A DNA stretch of 64,000 bases from Heliomicrobium gestii (GTDB lineage Bacteria > Bacillota > Desulfitobacteriia > Heliobacteriales > Heliobacteriaceae), in the NCBI RefSeq assembly GCF_009877435.1, contig NZ_WXEX01000001.1, forward strand, positions 310,001-374,000, written 5' to 3'. The notes under the pieces are model-generated. The model searched no databases and was not told the origin of the DNA. It saw only the letters and a list, made by a program, of their open reading frames with translations. The position numbers and the translations under genes were made by a program. Every line of letters starts with the position of its first letter. The first letter of the stretch is position 1. Of the stretch, positions 25,697-34,918 are shown piece by piece.

Positions 25697-26149
25697 GTGA
25701 ACGATGGGGGAAAGCGTTTCTACCTGGTCGACGGCGACATCCTTCCAGAAGCGATCCTGAAGACGGCTTTGGTCAACGAGATGTTGGCCAAAGGCGAGGT
25801 GACCAAGGTGAGTGAAGCGGTCGAAAAGGTGGGTCTCAGCCGGAGCGCCTACTATAAATATAAGGACGGCGTTCTGCCTTTTCGGGAAACCGGACGTTCC
25901 AACATCGTATCGGTCAGCCTGATGCTCGAACACCACCCCGGCATCCTCTCGCGGGTGCTCAACACGGTGGCGGCGATGGAGGGCAATATCCTGACGATCA
26001 ACCAGTCCGTTCCGGAAAAAGGCCTTGCGCCTGTGGCTTTTGTGTTGGATAGAAGCCGGATGTCTGTCGACCTGCCGCGGCTCCTGGCCGAACTGAGGCA
26101 GTTGACCGGCGTTCGGAGCGCCCAGTTGGTGGGCAGCGAAGAGGAATAG
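25697..26149 (+). CDS. ACT domain protein, UPF0735/PheB family
   Basis: This is a small presumed amino-acid-sensing protein whose partner is unknown. I prefer the GTG at 25697 (six bases after GAGGTG) over the GTG at 25688. The roughly 150-residue product starts with RFYLVDGDILPEA, has a helix-turn-helix-like segment (EAVEKVGLSRSAYYKYKDGV, about residues 38-57) and a C-terminal ACT domain (HHPGILSRVLNTVA). Members of this family commonly precede hom, as here. A regulatory role in threonine or aromatic metabolism is plausible but unproven. Confidence 0.85.
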   Translation: MNDGGKRFYLVDGDILPEAILKTALVNEMLAKGEVTKVSEAVEKVGLSRSAYYKYKDGVLPFRETGRSNIVSVSLMLEHHPGILSRVLNTVAAMEGNILTINQSVPEKGLAPVAFVLDRSRMSVDLPRLLAELRQLTGVRSAQLVGSEEE

Positions 26150-26174
26150 CGGAAGAATAAGTGAGGTGCATCGA

Positions 26175-27464
26175 ATGAAACAACCTATCATGGTCGGTTT
26201 GCTCGGGCTGGGAACGGTCGGCGGCGGCGCCCTGCGCATCCTGCAAAACCGGGTCGAGGACATCGCCCAGCGTTTGGGCCGGCCTGTGCAGGTCAAAAAA
26301 GTGCTCGTCCGCAACCTGCAGAAACCGCGGCCGGTGGTCATCGATCCGGCCCTGTTGACCGACAACCCCGCCGATATCCTGGAAGACCCTGAGATCTCCA
26401 TCGTTGTCGAACTCATGGGGGGCATTCATCCCGCCCTTGATTATATCCGATCGGCCCTGAAAGCGGGCAAAAATGTGGTCACCGCCAACAAGGACCTGAT
26501 GGCCGTCCATGGCCGGGAACTCTTTGCACTGGCGGAAGCGAAGGAACTGGATCTGGAGTTCGAAGCCTCCGTCGCCGGCGGCATCCCCATCATCCGTCCC
26601 CTCAAGGTCTGCCTGGCCGCCAACCGCATTGAGGAACTGAAAGGCATCATCAACGGCACGACCAACTTCATCCTGACGAAGATGACCCAGGAAGGCAGCG
26701 ATTTCGGCGAGGTGCTGAAGGAAGCCCAGGCGCTGGGCTATGCCGAGGCCGATCCGACGGCTGATGTGGAGGGTCTCGACGCCGCCCGCAAGCTGGCCAT
26801 CCTGGCCTCGATCGCCTTCAACTCCCGGATCACCCTGAATGACGTCTATGTCGAAGGGATCACCAAGGTGACGGCCCGCGACATCCAATACGCCCGCCAG
26901 ATGGGCTACACGATCAAACTGCTCGGCATTGCCAAAGAGGTGGAAGGCAAGGTGGAGGCTCGCGTCCATCCGGCCATGATCCCTGACTGCCACCCCCTGG
27001 CCGCCGTTAACGACGCTTTCAACGCCATCTTTGTCAAAGGTGACGCCGTCGGCGAGACCATGTTCTACGGCCGCGGCGCCGGTGACATGCCGACCGGCAG
27101 CGCCGTCGTCGGCGATATCATCGATGTGGCCCGCAACATCATCAACGGCCACACGGGCCGCATCTCTTGCACCTGCTACCACCAAAAGCCGGTCCGCACG
27201 ATCGGCGAGATCGAGTGCAAATACTTCCTGCGCCTGGTGGTGACCGAGAAGCCCGGCGTACTTGCCTCCATCGCCGGCGTCTTTGGCGACCAGGGCGTCA
27301 GCATCCAGACGCTGATCCAGCAGGAGACGATGGGCGACAACGCCGAGATCGTGCTGGTCACCCATCCTGTCCGCGAAGACAACCTGAAAAAAGCGCTGCA
27401 AACGCTGTCGGAAATGCCGATTGTCGAGCGCGTCGGCAGTGTCATCCGCGTGGAGCGCGGTTGA
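26175..27464 (+). CDS. hom: Homoserine dehydrogenase with ACT domain
   Basis: Hom reduces aspartate semialdehyde to homoserine, the branch point to threonine and methionine. The 429-residue protein has [11 protein letters not shown] at the N-terminus, the TANKDLMA segment, the catalytic [15 protein letters not shown] region and a C-terminal ACT domain ([13 protein letters not shown]) for feedback control. ATG at 26175 is well placed after GTGAGGTG, and the upstream GTG at 26166 overlaps that site. It is followed by thrC after 23 bases. Confidence 0.95.
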   Translation: MKQPIMVGLLGLGTVGGGALRILQNRVEDIAQRLGRPVQVKKVLVRNLQKPRPVVIDPALLTDNPADILEDPEISIVVELMGGIHPALDYIRSALKAGKNVVTANKDLMAVHGRELFALAEAKELDLEFEASVAGGIPIIRPLKVCLAANRIEELKGIINGTTNFILTKMTQEGSDFGEVLKEAQALGYAEADPTADVEGLDAARKLAILASIAFNSRITLNDVYVEGITKVTARDIQYARQMGYTIKLLGIAKEVEGKVEARVHPAMIPDCHPLAAVNDAFNAIFVKGDAVGETMFYGRGAGDMPTGSAVVGDIIDVARNIINGHTGRISCTCYHQKPVRTIGEIECKYFLRLVVTEKPGVLASIAGVFGDQGVSIQTLIQQETMGDNAEIVLVTHPVREDNLKKALQTLSEMPIVERVGSVIRVERG

Positions 27465-27487
27465 AGAAGCGAGAGGAGAAAGAACCA

Positions 27488-28537
27488 ATGATTAGGCAGG
27501 GCATCATCCCTACATTTAAAGAATATTTGCCGGTGACCGACAAGACGCCCATGGTGTCCCTCTGTGAGGGCAACACGCCCCTCATTCCGGCGCCGCGGCT
27601 GTCGAAACAGATCGGCGCGGAACTCTACTTCAAATATGAGGGCCTCAACCCGACGGGCTCCTTCAAAGACCGGGGCATGGTGATGGCCGTCGCCAAGGCC
27701 GTGGAAGAGGGCGCCCAGGCGATCATGTGCGCCTCCACGGGCAACACCTCGGCCGCCGCCGCCGCCTATGCCGCCCGCTGCGGCATCAAGTGCATCGTCC
27801 TCATTCCGGAAGGCAAGATCGCCCTCGGCAAGCTGGCCCAGGCGCTGATCTACGGCGCCAAGGTCATCGCCATCGAGGGCAACTTCGATGAAGCCCTGAA
27901 GATCGTTCGCGACATCTGCGCCAAACACCCCATCACCCTGGTCAACTCGGTCAACCCCTACCGGATTGAAGGGCAGAAGACGGCGGCCTTCGAGGTCTGC
28001 CAGCAACTGGGCGACGCGCCCGATTACCTGGCCATCCCCGTCGGCAACGCCGGCAACATCACGGCCTACTGGAAGGGCTTTGTCGAGTGGAAACAGGCCG
28101 GCCAGGTGGATAAGACACCCAAGATGATCGGCTTTGAAGCGGAAGGCGCCGCCGCCATCGTCTTCGACCGCGTGATTGAAAAACCGGAGACGGTGGCGAC
28201 GGCCATCCGCATCGGCAACCCCGCCTCCTGGCAGGGCGCCGTGGCGGCCGCCCGCGACTCCGGCGGCTTCATCGATTATGTGACTGACGAAGAGATTCTC
28301 GAAGCCTATGGCATGCTCGCATCTCAAGAAGGCATCTTCTGCGAACCGGCGTCAGCGGCTTCCCTGGCCGGTGTGATCAAAAAACGCAAGGCCGGCATCC
28401 TGCCGGAAGGGGCGAAGATCGTCTGCGTCCTCACCGGTCATGGCCTGAAAGACCCTGACAATGCGATCAAAACGGTGTCCGGCGGCCCGATCATGGTGCC
28501 GGCCACAGAAGAGGCTGTTCTGCGGGAGGTTTTTTAA
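27488..28537 (+). CDS. thrC: Threonine synthase
   Basis: ThrC converts O-phosphohomoserine to threonine with PLP. The 349-residue protein has the PLP lysine in [11 protein letters not shown] and the [19 protein letters not shown] substrate-binding region; this is the short bacterial type. The true start is the ATG at 27488 after AGAGGAGAAAG. A much longer frame beginning at 27167 runs out of frame through the end of hom and is spurious. Two bases separate it from thrB. Confidence 0.95.
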   Translation: MIRQGIIPTFKEYLPVTDKTPMVSLCEGNTPLIPAPRLSKQIGAELYFKYEGLNPTGSFKDRGMVMAVAKAVEEGAQAIMCASTGNTSAAAAAYAARCGIKCIVLIPEGKIALGKLAQALIYGAKVIAIEGNFDEALKIVRDICAKHPITLVNSVNPYRIEGQKTAAFEVCQQLGDAPDYLAIPVGNAGNITAYWKGFVEWKQAGQVDKTPKMIGFEAEGAAAIVFDRVIEKPETVATAIRIGNPASWQGAVAAARDSGGFIDYVTDEEILEAYGMLASQEGIFCEPASAASLAGVIKKRKAGILPEGAKIVCVLTGHGLKDPDNAIKTVSGGPIMVPATEEAVLREVF

Positions 28538-28539
28538 CG

Positions 28540-29466
28540 ATGCGCCAAGCCGCCTCTCCCACGGTGCGTGTGATCGTTCCGGCGACGACGGCTAATCTGG
28601 GGCCCGGTTTTGACTCCCTGGGTATGGCCCTCGATCTCTACAACCATGTGGAATTGACAGAAACGGGCGAGGGGTTTGTCGTCGACGTGGAAGGGGAAGG
28701 CGCTGCCACCATCCCCAGAAACGAGACGAACATCGTCTTGCGCGTGGCCCGGCAAGTCTACAGCCTGTCCGGGCGAACGCCTGCTGGCCTGAAGCTCAAA
28801 CTGATCAACGAGATCCCCGTGGCCCGTGGCCTCGGCTCCTCGGCGGCGGCGTTAGTCGGCGGCGCCGTGGCGGCCAACGAACTCTGCGGCAATCAACTCA
28901 GCGATCAGGAGATCCTGGAGATCGTCACCGGCTTTGAAGGCCACCCCGACAATGTGGCGCCGGCGCTTTTCGGCGGTGTCGTTGTTTCGGCCATGATCGC
29001 CGAGGGCGACCGGTCGGAAGTGGTCAGCCGCAAAATCCCGCCGCCCTATGGGATGCGCGCCATCGTCGCCATCCCCGATTTTCCCCTGGCCACCAAGAAG
29101 GCCCGCAACGCCCTGCCGGCCCAGGTGCCCTTCAAAGACGCCGTTTTTAACGTGTCGCGGACCAGCATGGTCATCATGGCCTTTATCCACAACGACTGGG
29201 ACTTGCTGGGGAAGGTGATGGAGGACCGCCTGCACCAACCCTACCGGGAGACGCTGATCCCCGGCATGGGCGATGTCTTCGCCGCAGCCCGGGAGGCGGG
29301 CGCGCTGGCGGCGGTGCTGAGCGGCGCCGGCCCGACGCTGATCGCCTTTGCCCGGGAAAACACCGTCGAAGTTGCCAAGGCGATGGAAGAAACCTTCGCC
29401 CGTCATGGCGTCGCCTGTATGACAAAAGAATTAAAACCCTGCGCCGTCGGCGCAAAGGTGATATAA
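28540..29466 (+). CDS. thrB: Homoserine kinase
   Basis: ThrB phosphorylates homoserine for threonine synthase. The 308-residue GHMP kinase has VPATTANLGPGFDSLGMAL near the N-terminus, the ATP-binding PVARGLGSSAAALVGG loop and the C-terminal LSGAGPTLIA motif. It is the last gene of hom-thrC-thrB. A TGATATAAT sequence overlaps its last codons and may drive the downstream aspartokinase. Confidence 0.95.
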   Translation: MRQAASPTVRVIVPATTANLGPGFDSLGMALDLYNHVELTETGEGFVVDVEGEGAATIPRNETNIVLRVARQVYSLSGRTPAGLKLKLINEIPVARGLGSSAAALVGGAVAANELCGNQLSDQEILEIVTGFEGHPDNVAPALFGGVVVSAMIAEGDRSEVVSRKIPPPYGMRAIVAIPDFPLATKKARNALPAQVPFKDAVFNVSRTSMVIMAFIHNDWDLLGKVMEDRLHQPYRETLIPGMGDVFAAAREAGALAAVLSGAGPTLIAFARENTVEVAKAMEETFARHGVACMTKELKPCAVGAKVI

Positions 29467-29467
29467 T
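29459..29467 (+). promoter_or_regulatory. Extended -10 element at the end of thrB
   Basis: TGATATAAT (29459-29467) matches TGNTATAAT exactly, although no good -35 is present. It is well placed to make a separate aspartokinase transcript with a leader of about 215 bases. Confidence 0.4.
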
Positions 29468-29693
29468 CTACAACGTGGTTCGACTAGGTATGACAAAAAA
29501 AGAGACCCATTCCAGAGGGCGGCTGGATAGTATATACCAATCGTCCGAGTAAATGGGTTGCCGGGTTCTGTTTGGTTGTTCTCTACTCTTTTTGTTCATT
29601 GCATTTTTCCTGTCCATTTTATTTTTTCCAGTGCCCATTATGCCCTTTATGTACGATTATCGATCTTTGGACTGAGTAAGGAAGTGAACCGAG
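29468..29693 (+). other. Long aspartokinase leader with one inverted repeat
   Basis: ACCCATT at 29505-29511 can pair with AATGGGT at 29552-29558, enclosing a 40-base branched loop. A pyrimidine-rich tract fills 29570-29650. I find no lysine-riboswitch or T-box consensus and no open frame with a ribosome site. Regulatory function is possible but not shown. Confidence 0.3.
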
Positions 29694-30419
29694 TTGGCCA
29701 TCGTTGTACAAAAGTTCGGGGGTTCCTCTGTCGCCAATCCCGAACGGATCATGCGGGTCGCCCGCCGGGTCGTGGAGACGAAAGCGGCAGGCAACCAGGT
29801 TGTTGTGATCGTGTCCGCCATGGGGGACAGCACCGACGACCTGATCGATCTCGCCAAACAGATCACGGACAAGCCGAAGGCGCGCGAAATGGACATGCTC
29901 CTGGCTACGGGGGAACAGGTGTCCATCGCCCTCTTGGCGATGGCCATCGATAAGTTGGGCCAACCCGTTCTATCTCTGACGGGACCGCAGGTGGGCATCC
30001 TGACGGAACATGTCCACGGCAAGGCGAAAATCCTCGATGTCAATCCCGAGCGGCTTCGCCAGGAACTGGACGCCGGCAATATCGTCATCGTCGCCGGTTT
30101 TCAGGGCGCCACGGAGACCGGTGAGATCACCACACTGGGTCGCGGCGGCTCCGATACGACCGCCGTGGCGGTTGCGGCAGCCCTGAAAGCGGATGTCTGC
30201 GAGATCTTCACCGATGTGGACGGCGTCTATACGACAGACCCGCGCGTTGTGCCGAAGGCCCGCAAACTCCATCAGATCACCTATGATGAGATGCTCGAAC
30301 TGGCCAGCCTGGGCGCTCAGGTATTGCACCCCCGCTCAGTGGAAGTGGGCAAGGAATACAATGTTCCCATTCATGTGCGGTCCAGTTTCAATCACAATCC
30401 CGGAACCATGGTGCAGTAG
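29694..30419 (+). CDS. lysC: Aspartate kinase, catalytic part, ended by an in-frame TAG
   Basis: Aspartokinase makes aspartyl phosphate for lysine, threonine and methionine. This 241-residue frame (TTG start after AAGGAAGTG) has [11 protein letters not shown], the [13 protein letters not shown] nucleotide region and ends HNPGTMVQ. In relatives the protein continues into two ACT domains. Here a single TAG at 30417-30419 intervenes, and the same frame resumes at once with VVD followed by the ATG of the next entry. It may be a split enzyme, a nonsense mutant or a sequence error. All kinase-domain motifs look intact. Confidence 0.85.
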   Translation: MAIVVQKFGGSSVANPERIMRVARRVVETKAAGNQVVVIVSAMGDSTDDLIDLAKQITDKPKAREMDMLLATGEQVSIALLAMAIDKLGQPVLSLTGPQVGILTEHVHGKAKILDVNPERLRQELDAGNIVIVAGFQGATETGEITTLGRGGSDTTAVAVAAALKADVCEIFTDVDGVYTTDPRVVPKARKLHQITYDEMLELASLGAQVLHPRSVEVGKEYNVPIHVRSSFNHNPGTMVQ

Positions 30420-30428
30420 GTCGTTGAC

Positions 30429-30947
30429 ATGATGGAAAAAGATATGATGGTCAGAGGCGTCGCCTATGACCTGAATGTGGCAAAAATCGGACTCTTTGAT
30501 GTGCCCGACAAGCCGGGAGTCGCCAGCATGCTCTTCAAATCCCTGGCAGAACGGCGGGTAAACGTCGATATGATCATCCAGAGCGCCATGCGCGATGACA
30601 TGAACGACATCGCCTTCACTGTCGGGAAGGATGAACTGGAAACGGCCGTTGAGGTTGTCAAGGCGGTCAACGAGGCCGTCGGCGCCGGCGGCCTGACCTT
30701 TGACGCCAATCTGGCCAAGGTGTCCATCGTCGGCGCCGGCATGGTCAGCCGCCCTGGCGTGGTGGCCATGATGTTTGAATCGCTCGCCGACGAGGGGATC
30801 AACATCGACATGATCGCCACATCGGAGATCAAAGTTTCCTGTGTCGTCAGCGCCTGTGACGCCAAACGGGCCGTCCAGGCTATTCACAAGACCTTTGAAC
30901 TGGAAGGCGATGTGGCGGCCAATGACGAGGGATTCAAAGCCGGTTGA
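30429..30947 (+). CDS. lysC: Aspartate kinase ACT-domain part (beta-like subunit)
   Basis: This 172-residue frame is exactly in phase with the preceding kinase fragment and encodes two ACT domains (FDVPDKPGVASMLFKSL and VSRPGVVAMMFESLADEGI). Its size matches the beta subunit that Bacillus subtilis makes from an internal start of lysC. The ATG at 30429 is preceded by TAGG-like bases that overlap the TAG region, so reinitiation is conceivable. If both parts are made, they could assemble into a feedback-sensitive complex. Otherwise it is the distal half of a broken gene. Confidence 0.82.
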   Translation: MMEKDMMVRGVAYDLNVAKIGLFDVPDKPGVASMLFKSLAERRVNVDMIIQSAMRDDMNDIAFTVGKDELETAVEVVKAVNEAVGAGGLTFDANLAKVSIVGAGMVSRPGVVAMMFESLADEGINIDMIATSEIKVSCVVSACDAKRAVQAIHKTFELEGDVAANDEGFKAG

Positions 30948-30990
30948 GTGATTTCTGTGTAGAAGCGCAGCCTTTCGATGGGCATACAAA

Positions 30991-31028
30991 AGCCTTTCCC
31001 GGTCGCAATAACTGGGAAAGGCTTTTTT
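30991..31028 (+). terminator. Intrinsic terminator after lysC
   Basis: AAGCCTTTCCC at 30991-31001 pairs with GGGAAAGGCTT at 31015-31025 and is followed by a T-run. Confidence 0.85.
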
Positions 31029-31168
31029 TCGTTTTTGGGAAGAGTGCTGGGCAGCTTTTTCGCGCGACAGGCCATCGGTTCCAGCTAATACCATAGCTCC
31101 TTTTGCATGTGTTCCTGTGTCCCGGGAAAGTATAAAGCCGGACATTCATCAAGGAGGGACTGGAAAGC

Positions 31169-31873
31169 ATGCTACAACAGGGACAACAGGTATACGCCTC
31201 GCCGGTGAACGCCTTTGGAACCAACCTGGGCGGCGGGATCGCCGGCATGGGCCGCGCCATGGCATCGGGCGCCACGACCGGCATGGGCATGAACGCGGCC
31301 GGCGGGCAGCAGCAGTTCGGCGCTCATGAGGTGTTGATGGTTCATGAGGTCCTGCAAGACACGATCGACGGGCTCAACAAGTTCGAACTCTACCGCTCCC
31401 ATGTGAAGGATTCGCAACTGGCCCGGATTTTGGATAACCAGATCCAGTTCATGCGCACCTGTTACCAGAATACGGTCAACTACCTGCACCATAAAGGACA
31501 GAGCAGCGCCGTTCCGTACCGGATACCGCGCACTTCGAGCCCTGCTTACGGGTTGCGCAATCCCCAACCGCAGGAGCCCAACACCTCGGTGAACCAGATG
31601 GATGACCGCGATGTGGCTTCGGGGATGTTGGGAAGCGCCAAGTGGTCGGCCGTCTTGCACACCCAGGCGGCCCTCGAATGCGCCGATCCGACGCTGCGGG
31701 CGATGATGGTCAGCGGCGCTCAGTCCTGCATCAATAAGGCCTATGAGCTCTTCCAGTTTATGAATCAGCGCGGCATGTATCAGGTGCCGACGTTGGCGGA
31801 TAAGACGACGAATACCTTCATCCACTCCTACCAGTCGCCGCAAGGCATGGGCATGCAGATGCAAATGCAGTAA
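31169..31873 (+). CDS. CotF-family spore coat protein
   Basis: This is probably a spore coat component. The 234-residue protein has a Gly/Met/Gln-rich N-terminus (about residues 1-50), a helical middle, and the C-terminal coat-F domain with MDDRDVASGMLGSAKWSAV and NKAYELFQFMNQRGMYQVP. It ends in a short Met/Gln run. A GGAGGGAC site precedes the ATG. It stands alone between two terminators, so it is likely expressed as a single sporulation gene. No sporulation promoter could be assigned with confidence. Confidence 0.85.
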   Translation: MLQQGQQVYASPVNAFGTNLGGGIAGMGRAMASGATTGMGMNAAGGQQQFGAHEVLMVHEVLQDTIDGLNKFELYRSHVKDSQLARILDNQIQFMRTCYQNTVNYLHHKGQSSAVPYRIPRTSSPAYGLRNPQPQEPNTSVNQMDDRDVASGMLGSAKWSAVLHTQAALECADPTLRAMMVSGAQSCINKAYELFQFMNQRGMYQVPTLADKTTNTFIHSYQSPQGMGMQMQMQ

Positions 31874-31914
31874 GCGTTCCTTGCGCCGAAACTGCTCAAT
31901 CAACCTCCCTCGAG

Positions 31915-31957
31915 AACGACCCGGAAAAGCCGTTTGCGGCTGGTCCGGGTCGTTTTG
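31915..31957 (+). terminator. Intrinsic terminator after the cotF-like gene
   Basis: AACGACCCGGA at 31915-31925 pairs with TCCGGGTCGTT at 31944-31954. An inner AGCCG/CGGCT stem extends it, and TTTT follows. Confidence 0.85.
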
Positions 31958-32078
31958 TCATTCCATTAATTCCAAGACTAATCCACGCCGGACTTCGCAT
32001 ACATTTCAAGGAAGGTCGGCATGGGGAAGGGATTGGCTGATTATTTGCTTCGACTCATGCGAGGGTAGGTGAGAAATC

Positions 32079-33098
32079 GTGAGAGTAATCTACGCCTTTG
32101 GATCCCTGGCGCGAAAAAAGATGCGCTTTCTCATCGCTGGATTGATTGCCGGACTTTTTTTAGGGGCATACCCGTTTTTATTCGCCCAAGGCTTGTTGAG
32201 CGGGTTGCCTCTCGGACATTCAGACTCAAAAGCCGATCATCCGCCCCAGGTCCAACCATCACCGGAAGATGTATCTCAAGAGAATACCCATTCGCAACCA
32301 GAAGAAGCAGTTCAGGAGCACCCCTACGGTCGACCAGTAAAGGGCCCCCTTCACTGGGAACAGGACCCACGTTTTTTGGAGGTTTGCGCAAAACAGAATG
32401 CCACCATCCGCATGGGCGCTTTTCAAACAAGACTGCCAGACCCGCTGCCCGGCGAAGAGTTTAACGCCGCTTATGCGGCTGACCTCTTGGCCGGCACAAT
32501 CATCGAACCGAATCAGGTGTTTTCCATGAACAATACGATCGGTCCTTACACCAAACAGCGCGGTTATCAGGAAGGTCCCTCATATGTGGGTTCGAAGGTT
32601 GTGACAACCATTGGCGGAGGTGTCTGCAAAGTTGCCACCACCCTGTACAACGCGGCTGTCCTGGCGAATCTGAAAATCGTCGAGCGGCATCCCCATCTGA
32701 TGCAAGTCCCCTATGTGCCGCCGGGACAAGATGCGGCTGTTTTTTACGGCGCCCAAGACATTAAGGTCAAAAACGACACCAAGAGCCCGGTGGTGATCTG
32801 GGCGAATGCCAATATGGATGAAAATACACTTTACGTCGCCTTTTACGGAAGCGTTGCCCCTCCAAAAGTGATTTGGCATCATAAGATTCTAAACCGTCAG
32901 AAAGCGCCGACGCTCTACCGCGCCAACACCGGTCTGAACGAAGGCGAAGAAAAGGTGCTCGTCGATGGCGCTGAGGGATTACAAGTAAAGTCTTGGCTGA
33001 CGATTGAACAGAGCGATTCGAAAATCATGACAAAAAATCTCGGTGTGGACTATTACAAACCGATGCCAAGAGTAATCGAACGGAAGTCAAAAACTTAG
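32079..33098 (+). CDS. VanW-family protein, membrane-anchored
   Basis: The 339-residue protein starts with one membrane segment (FLIAGLIAGLFLGAYPFLF), then a Pro/Glu-rich linker. The VanW domain starts near residue 125, with GTIIEPNQVFSMNNTIGPYT, GGGVCKVATTLYNAAVLA and the DIKVKNDTKSPVVIWA segment. VanW proteins occur in some vancomycin-resistance clusters and widely in clostridia, but their biochemical role is unknown. No van regulatory or ligase genes are nearby, so resistance should not be inferred. The start is GTG at 32079. Confidence 0.88.
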   Translation: MRVIYAFGSLARKKMRFLIAGLIAGLFLGAYPFLFAQGLLSGLPLGHSDSKADHPPQVQPSPEDVSQENTHSQPEEAVQEHPYGRPVKGPLHWEQDPRFLEVCAKQNATIRMGAFQTRLPDPLPGEEFNAAYAADLLAGTIIEPNQVFSMNNTIGPYTKQRGYQEGPSYVGSKVVTTIGGGVCKVATTLYNAAVLANLKIVERHPHLMQVPYVPPGQDAAVFYGAQDIKVKNDTKSPVVIWANANMDENTLYVAFYGSVAPPKVIWHHKILNRQKAPTLYRANTGLNEGEEKVLVDGAEGLQVKSWLTIEQSDSKIMTKNLGVDYYKPMPRVIERKSKT

Positions 33099-33113
33099 CC
33101 GGAGGGATGACGG

Positions 33114-33545
33114 TTGTATGCCTTTTGGCTCGCCTTTTTTGGCTCCGTCTGTTGGGGGCTGGCGCCAATCTTCGGGAAAGTGGGACTGAGAGGGATCCCC
33201 ACTATCGACGGGTTGGCTGCCCGCACGCTGATCACGATACTGCTTGTCGGCTTATGGGTGTTGATCAGCGGAAACATCGCTCGCATCAGTGAGATCAGCA
33301 CGAAGAGTTGGTTTTTTCTTGGATTGGAAGCCTTTTTCGCGACCTTCGCCGGTGACTTGGCCTATTATGCGGCGATCAAAAGGGGGGATATCGGCCAGAC
33401 GGCCATCGTCCTGGCGTCGTCTCCCTTTATCAGCGTTTTTGCCGGGTCTTTTTTTCTGGGGGAAACGTTGACGATGATGAAGCTGGCCGGCGCTGCCCTG
33501 ATCGTCTTGGGCGTCGTCCTGATCGGATTCGATGCCATGGGATGA
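33114..33545 (+). CDS. Half-size EamA/DMT transporter
   Basis: This 143-residue membrane protein has a single EamA domain with about five hydrophobic helices and the typical C-terminal segment FFLGETLTMMKLAGAALIVLG (last helices). Most DMT transporters carry two such domains, so this one probably works as a dimer, as small multidrug-resistance-type proteins do. It starts with TTG at 33114 after GGAGGGATGACGG. It lies 15 bases after the vanW-like gene, and its stop is some 55 bases before the aminotransferase. The substrate is unknown. Confidence 0.85.
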   Translation: MYAFWLAFFGSVCWGLAPIFGKVGLRGIPTIDGLAARTLITILLVGLWVLISGNIARISEISTKSWFFLGLEAFFATFAGDLAYYAAIKRGDIGQTAIVLASSPFISVFAGSFFLGETLTMMKLAGAALIVLGVVLIGFDAMG

Positions 33546-33600
33546 CGCCCGGTTCGAATCGATATGGACATGTCATATGCAGGTGGAGGGAGGTCTTGCG

Positions 33601-34842
33601 GTGACCACTGTCATGGAGTCCTATGAACAGTATGTCAATCCGGCTGCGGCGCGGCTGTTTCGCCTGATGGGGATGAGCGCCGCCGCTGTGCGGGCCGAAG
33701 GGAGCTTCGTCTATGACGAAGCGGGGAGGGAGTATGTCGATTTTCTTGGAAATTTCGGCGTTCTCAGCCTAGGGCACCGCCATCCTCGCGTGATCGCCGC
33801 TGCGCTGGATCAGTTGAACCGGATGGCACAAACGGCGCGGTTTTTATTGGACGAGCCGACGGCCCGCCTGGCCGAAACCCTGGCGCGCATCACACCCGGC
33901 GATCTGCAGTGTTGTTTTTTCGGTAATTCCGGCGCCGAAGCGGTGGAGGCGGCCCTGAAGATCGCCCGACTCGCCACAGGGAAAAGAAGGTTTATATCGA
34001 CGCTGAACAGCTTTCATGGCAAGACTTTCGGCGCTTTAAGCGTCTCCGGCCGGGAACCGTTCCGGGCGCCCTTTCATCCCTTGCTGTTCCCGGTGACCCA
34101 TGTGCCTTTCGGCGACATCTCGGCTCTCGAAAAGGCGTTGGCGAAGGAGAGCGATGTGGCCGCCTTTATCGTCGAACCGGTGCAAGGCGAAGGCGGCGTA
34201 GTGACGCCCCCGCCGGGGTACCTCAGCGAGGCGTCAGCCCTTTGCCTCCAGGCGGGAGCGCTCCTGATCGTCGATGAGGTGCAGACCGGTCTGGGGCGGA
34301 CAGGGAGGCTCTTTGCCTGTGAGGAGGAGGGCGTCGTGCCAGACCTGCTCTGCCTGGCCAAGGCGCTCGGCGGCGGCGTCATGCCCATCGGCGCGACGGT
34401 CGGCCGCCCTGCCGTCTGGGCGGCGCTGTCGGATCATCCCTGGTTGCACACGAGCACCTTCGGTGGTAACCCCTTGGCGTGCGCCGCTGCCTTGGCCGCG
34501 ATTGAGGTGACACTGGAAGAGGATTTGGCGGGGCAGGCGCGGGCGAAGGGCGACTGGCTTCTCGGTCGGCTGGAGGCGCTGGCGAGCCGGCATACCCGGG
34601 TGATCGACGGCGTACGCGGTCGCGGCTTGTTGATCGGAGTGGAGGTGACCAAGGAAGGCGCCGGAGGACTCATCATCAGCCGGATGGTGGCAGAGCGGAT
34701 CATCGTCGGTTATACGCTGAACAATCCTCGGGTGATCCGCCTGGAACCGCCCCTGAACGTGCCTTGGGAGGTTCTTGAACGGGTGACTGCGGTGTTGGAA
34801 GAGGCGGTCAAGGAGGCGGAAACTTACATAGACGATCTGTGA
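33601..34842 (+). CDS. Class III PLP aminotransferase (putrescine/ornithine type)
   Basis: It transfers an amino group, probably from a diamine or omega-amino acid, to a keto acid. The 413-residue protein has GNSGAEAVEAALKIAR, the IVDEVQTGLGRTG motif with its PLP-ring Asp, and the Schiff-base lysine in LCLAKALGGGVMPIG. Its pattern is closest to putrescine or acetylornithine aminotransferases; I cannot fix the substrate. The GTG at 33601 follows GGAGGGAGGT, and a longer frame from 33532 overlaps the transporter gene. An SRPBCC protein gene follows 76 bases later. Confidence 0.85.
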   Translation: MTTVMESYEQYVNPAAARLFRLMGMSAAAVRAEGSFVYDEAGREYVDFLGNFGVLSLGHRHPRVIAAALDQLNRMAQTARFLLDEPTARLAETLARITPGDLQCCFFGNSGAEAVEAALKIARLATGKRRFISTLNSFHGKTFGALSVSGREPFRAPFHPLLFPVTHVPFGDISALEKALAKESDVAAFIVEPVQGEGGVVTPPPGYLSEASALCLQAGALLIVDEVQTGLGRTGRLFACEEEGVVPDLLCLAKALGGGVMPIGATVGRPAVWAALSDHPWLHTSTFGGNPLACAAALAAIEVTLEEDLAGQARAKGDWLLGRLEALASRHTRVIDGVRGRGLLIGVEVTKEGAGGLIISRMVAERIIVGYTLNNPRVIRLEPPLNVPWEVLERVTAVLEEAVKEAETYIDDL

Positions 34843-34918
34843 TGTTGCCTGGCGTCGATAGGGCCAATTGAGCGCCGCGACGTTGGCGCTGGAATGCAGG
34901 GAGAAGAGGAGTGGTCCC

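Noticed and set aside
27167-27487. Longer N-terminus for threonine synthase
   Set aside because: The extension overlaps the coding end of hom in another phase and lacks homology. The ATG at 27488 has a good ribosome site.
29468-29693. Lysine riboswitch before lysC
   Set aside because: The length is similar, but the L-box sequence cores are absent.
30417-30419. TAG read as pyrrolysine
   Set aside because: No Pyl genes or PYLIS-like context, and aspartokinase has no reason to carry such a residue. Split gene or mutation is simpler.
32079-33098. Vancomycin-resistance locus because of VanW
   Set aside because: VanW is common in clostridia without resistance, and no vanR/S, ligase or D,D-peptidase genes adjoin it.
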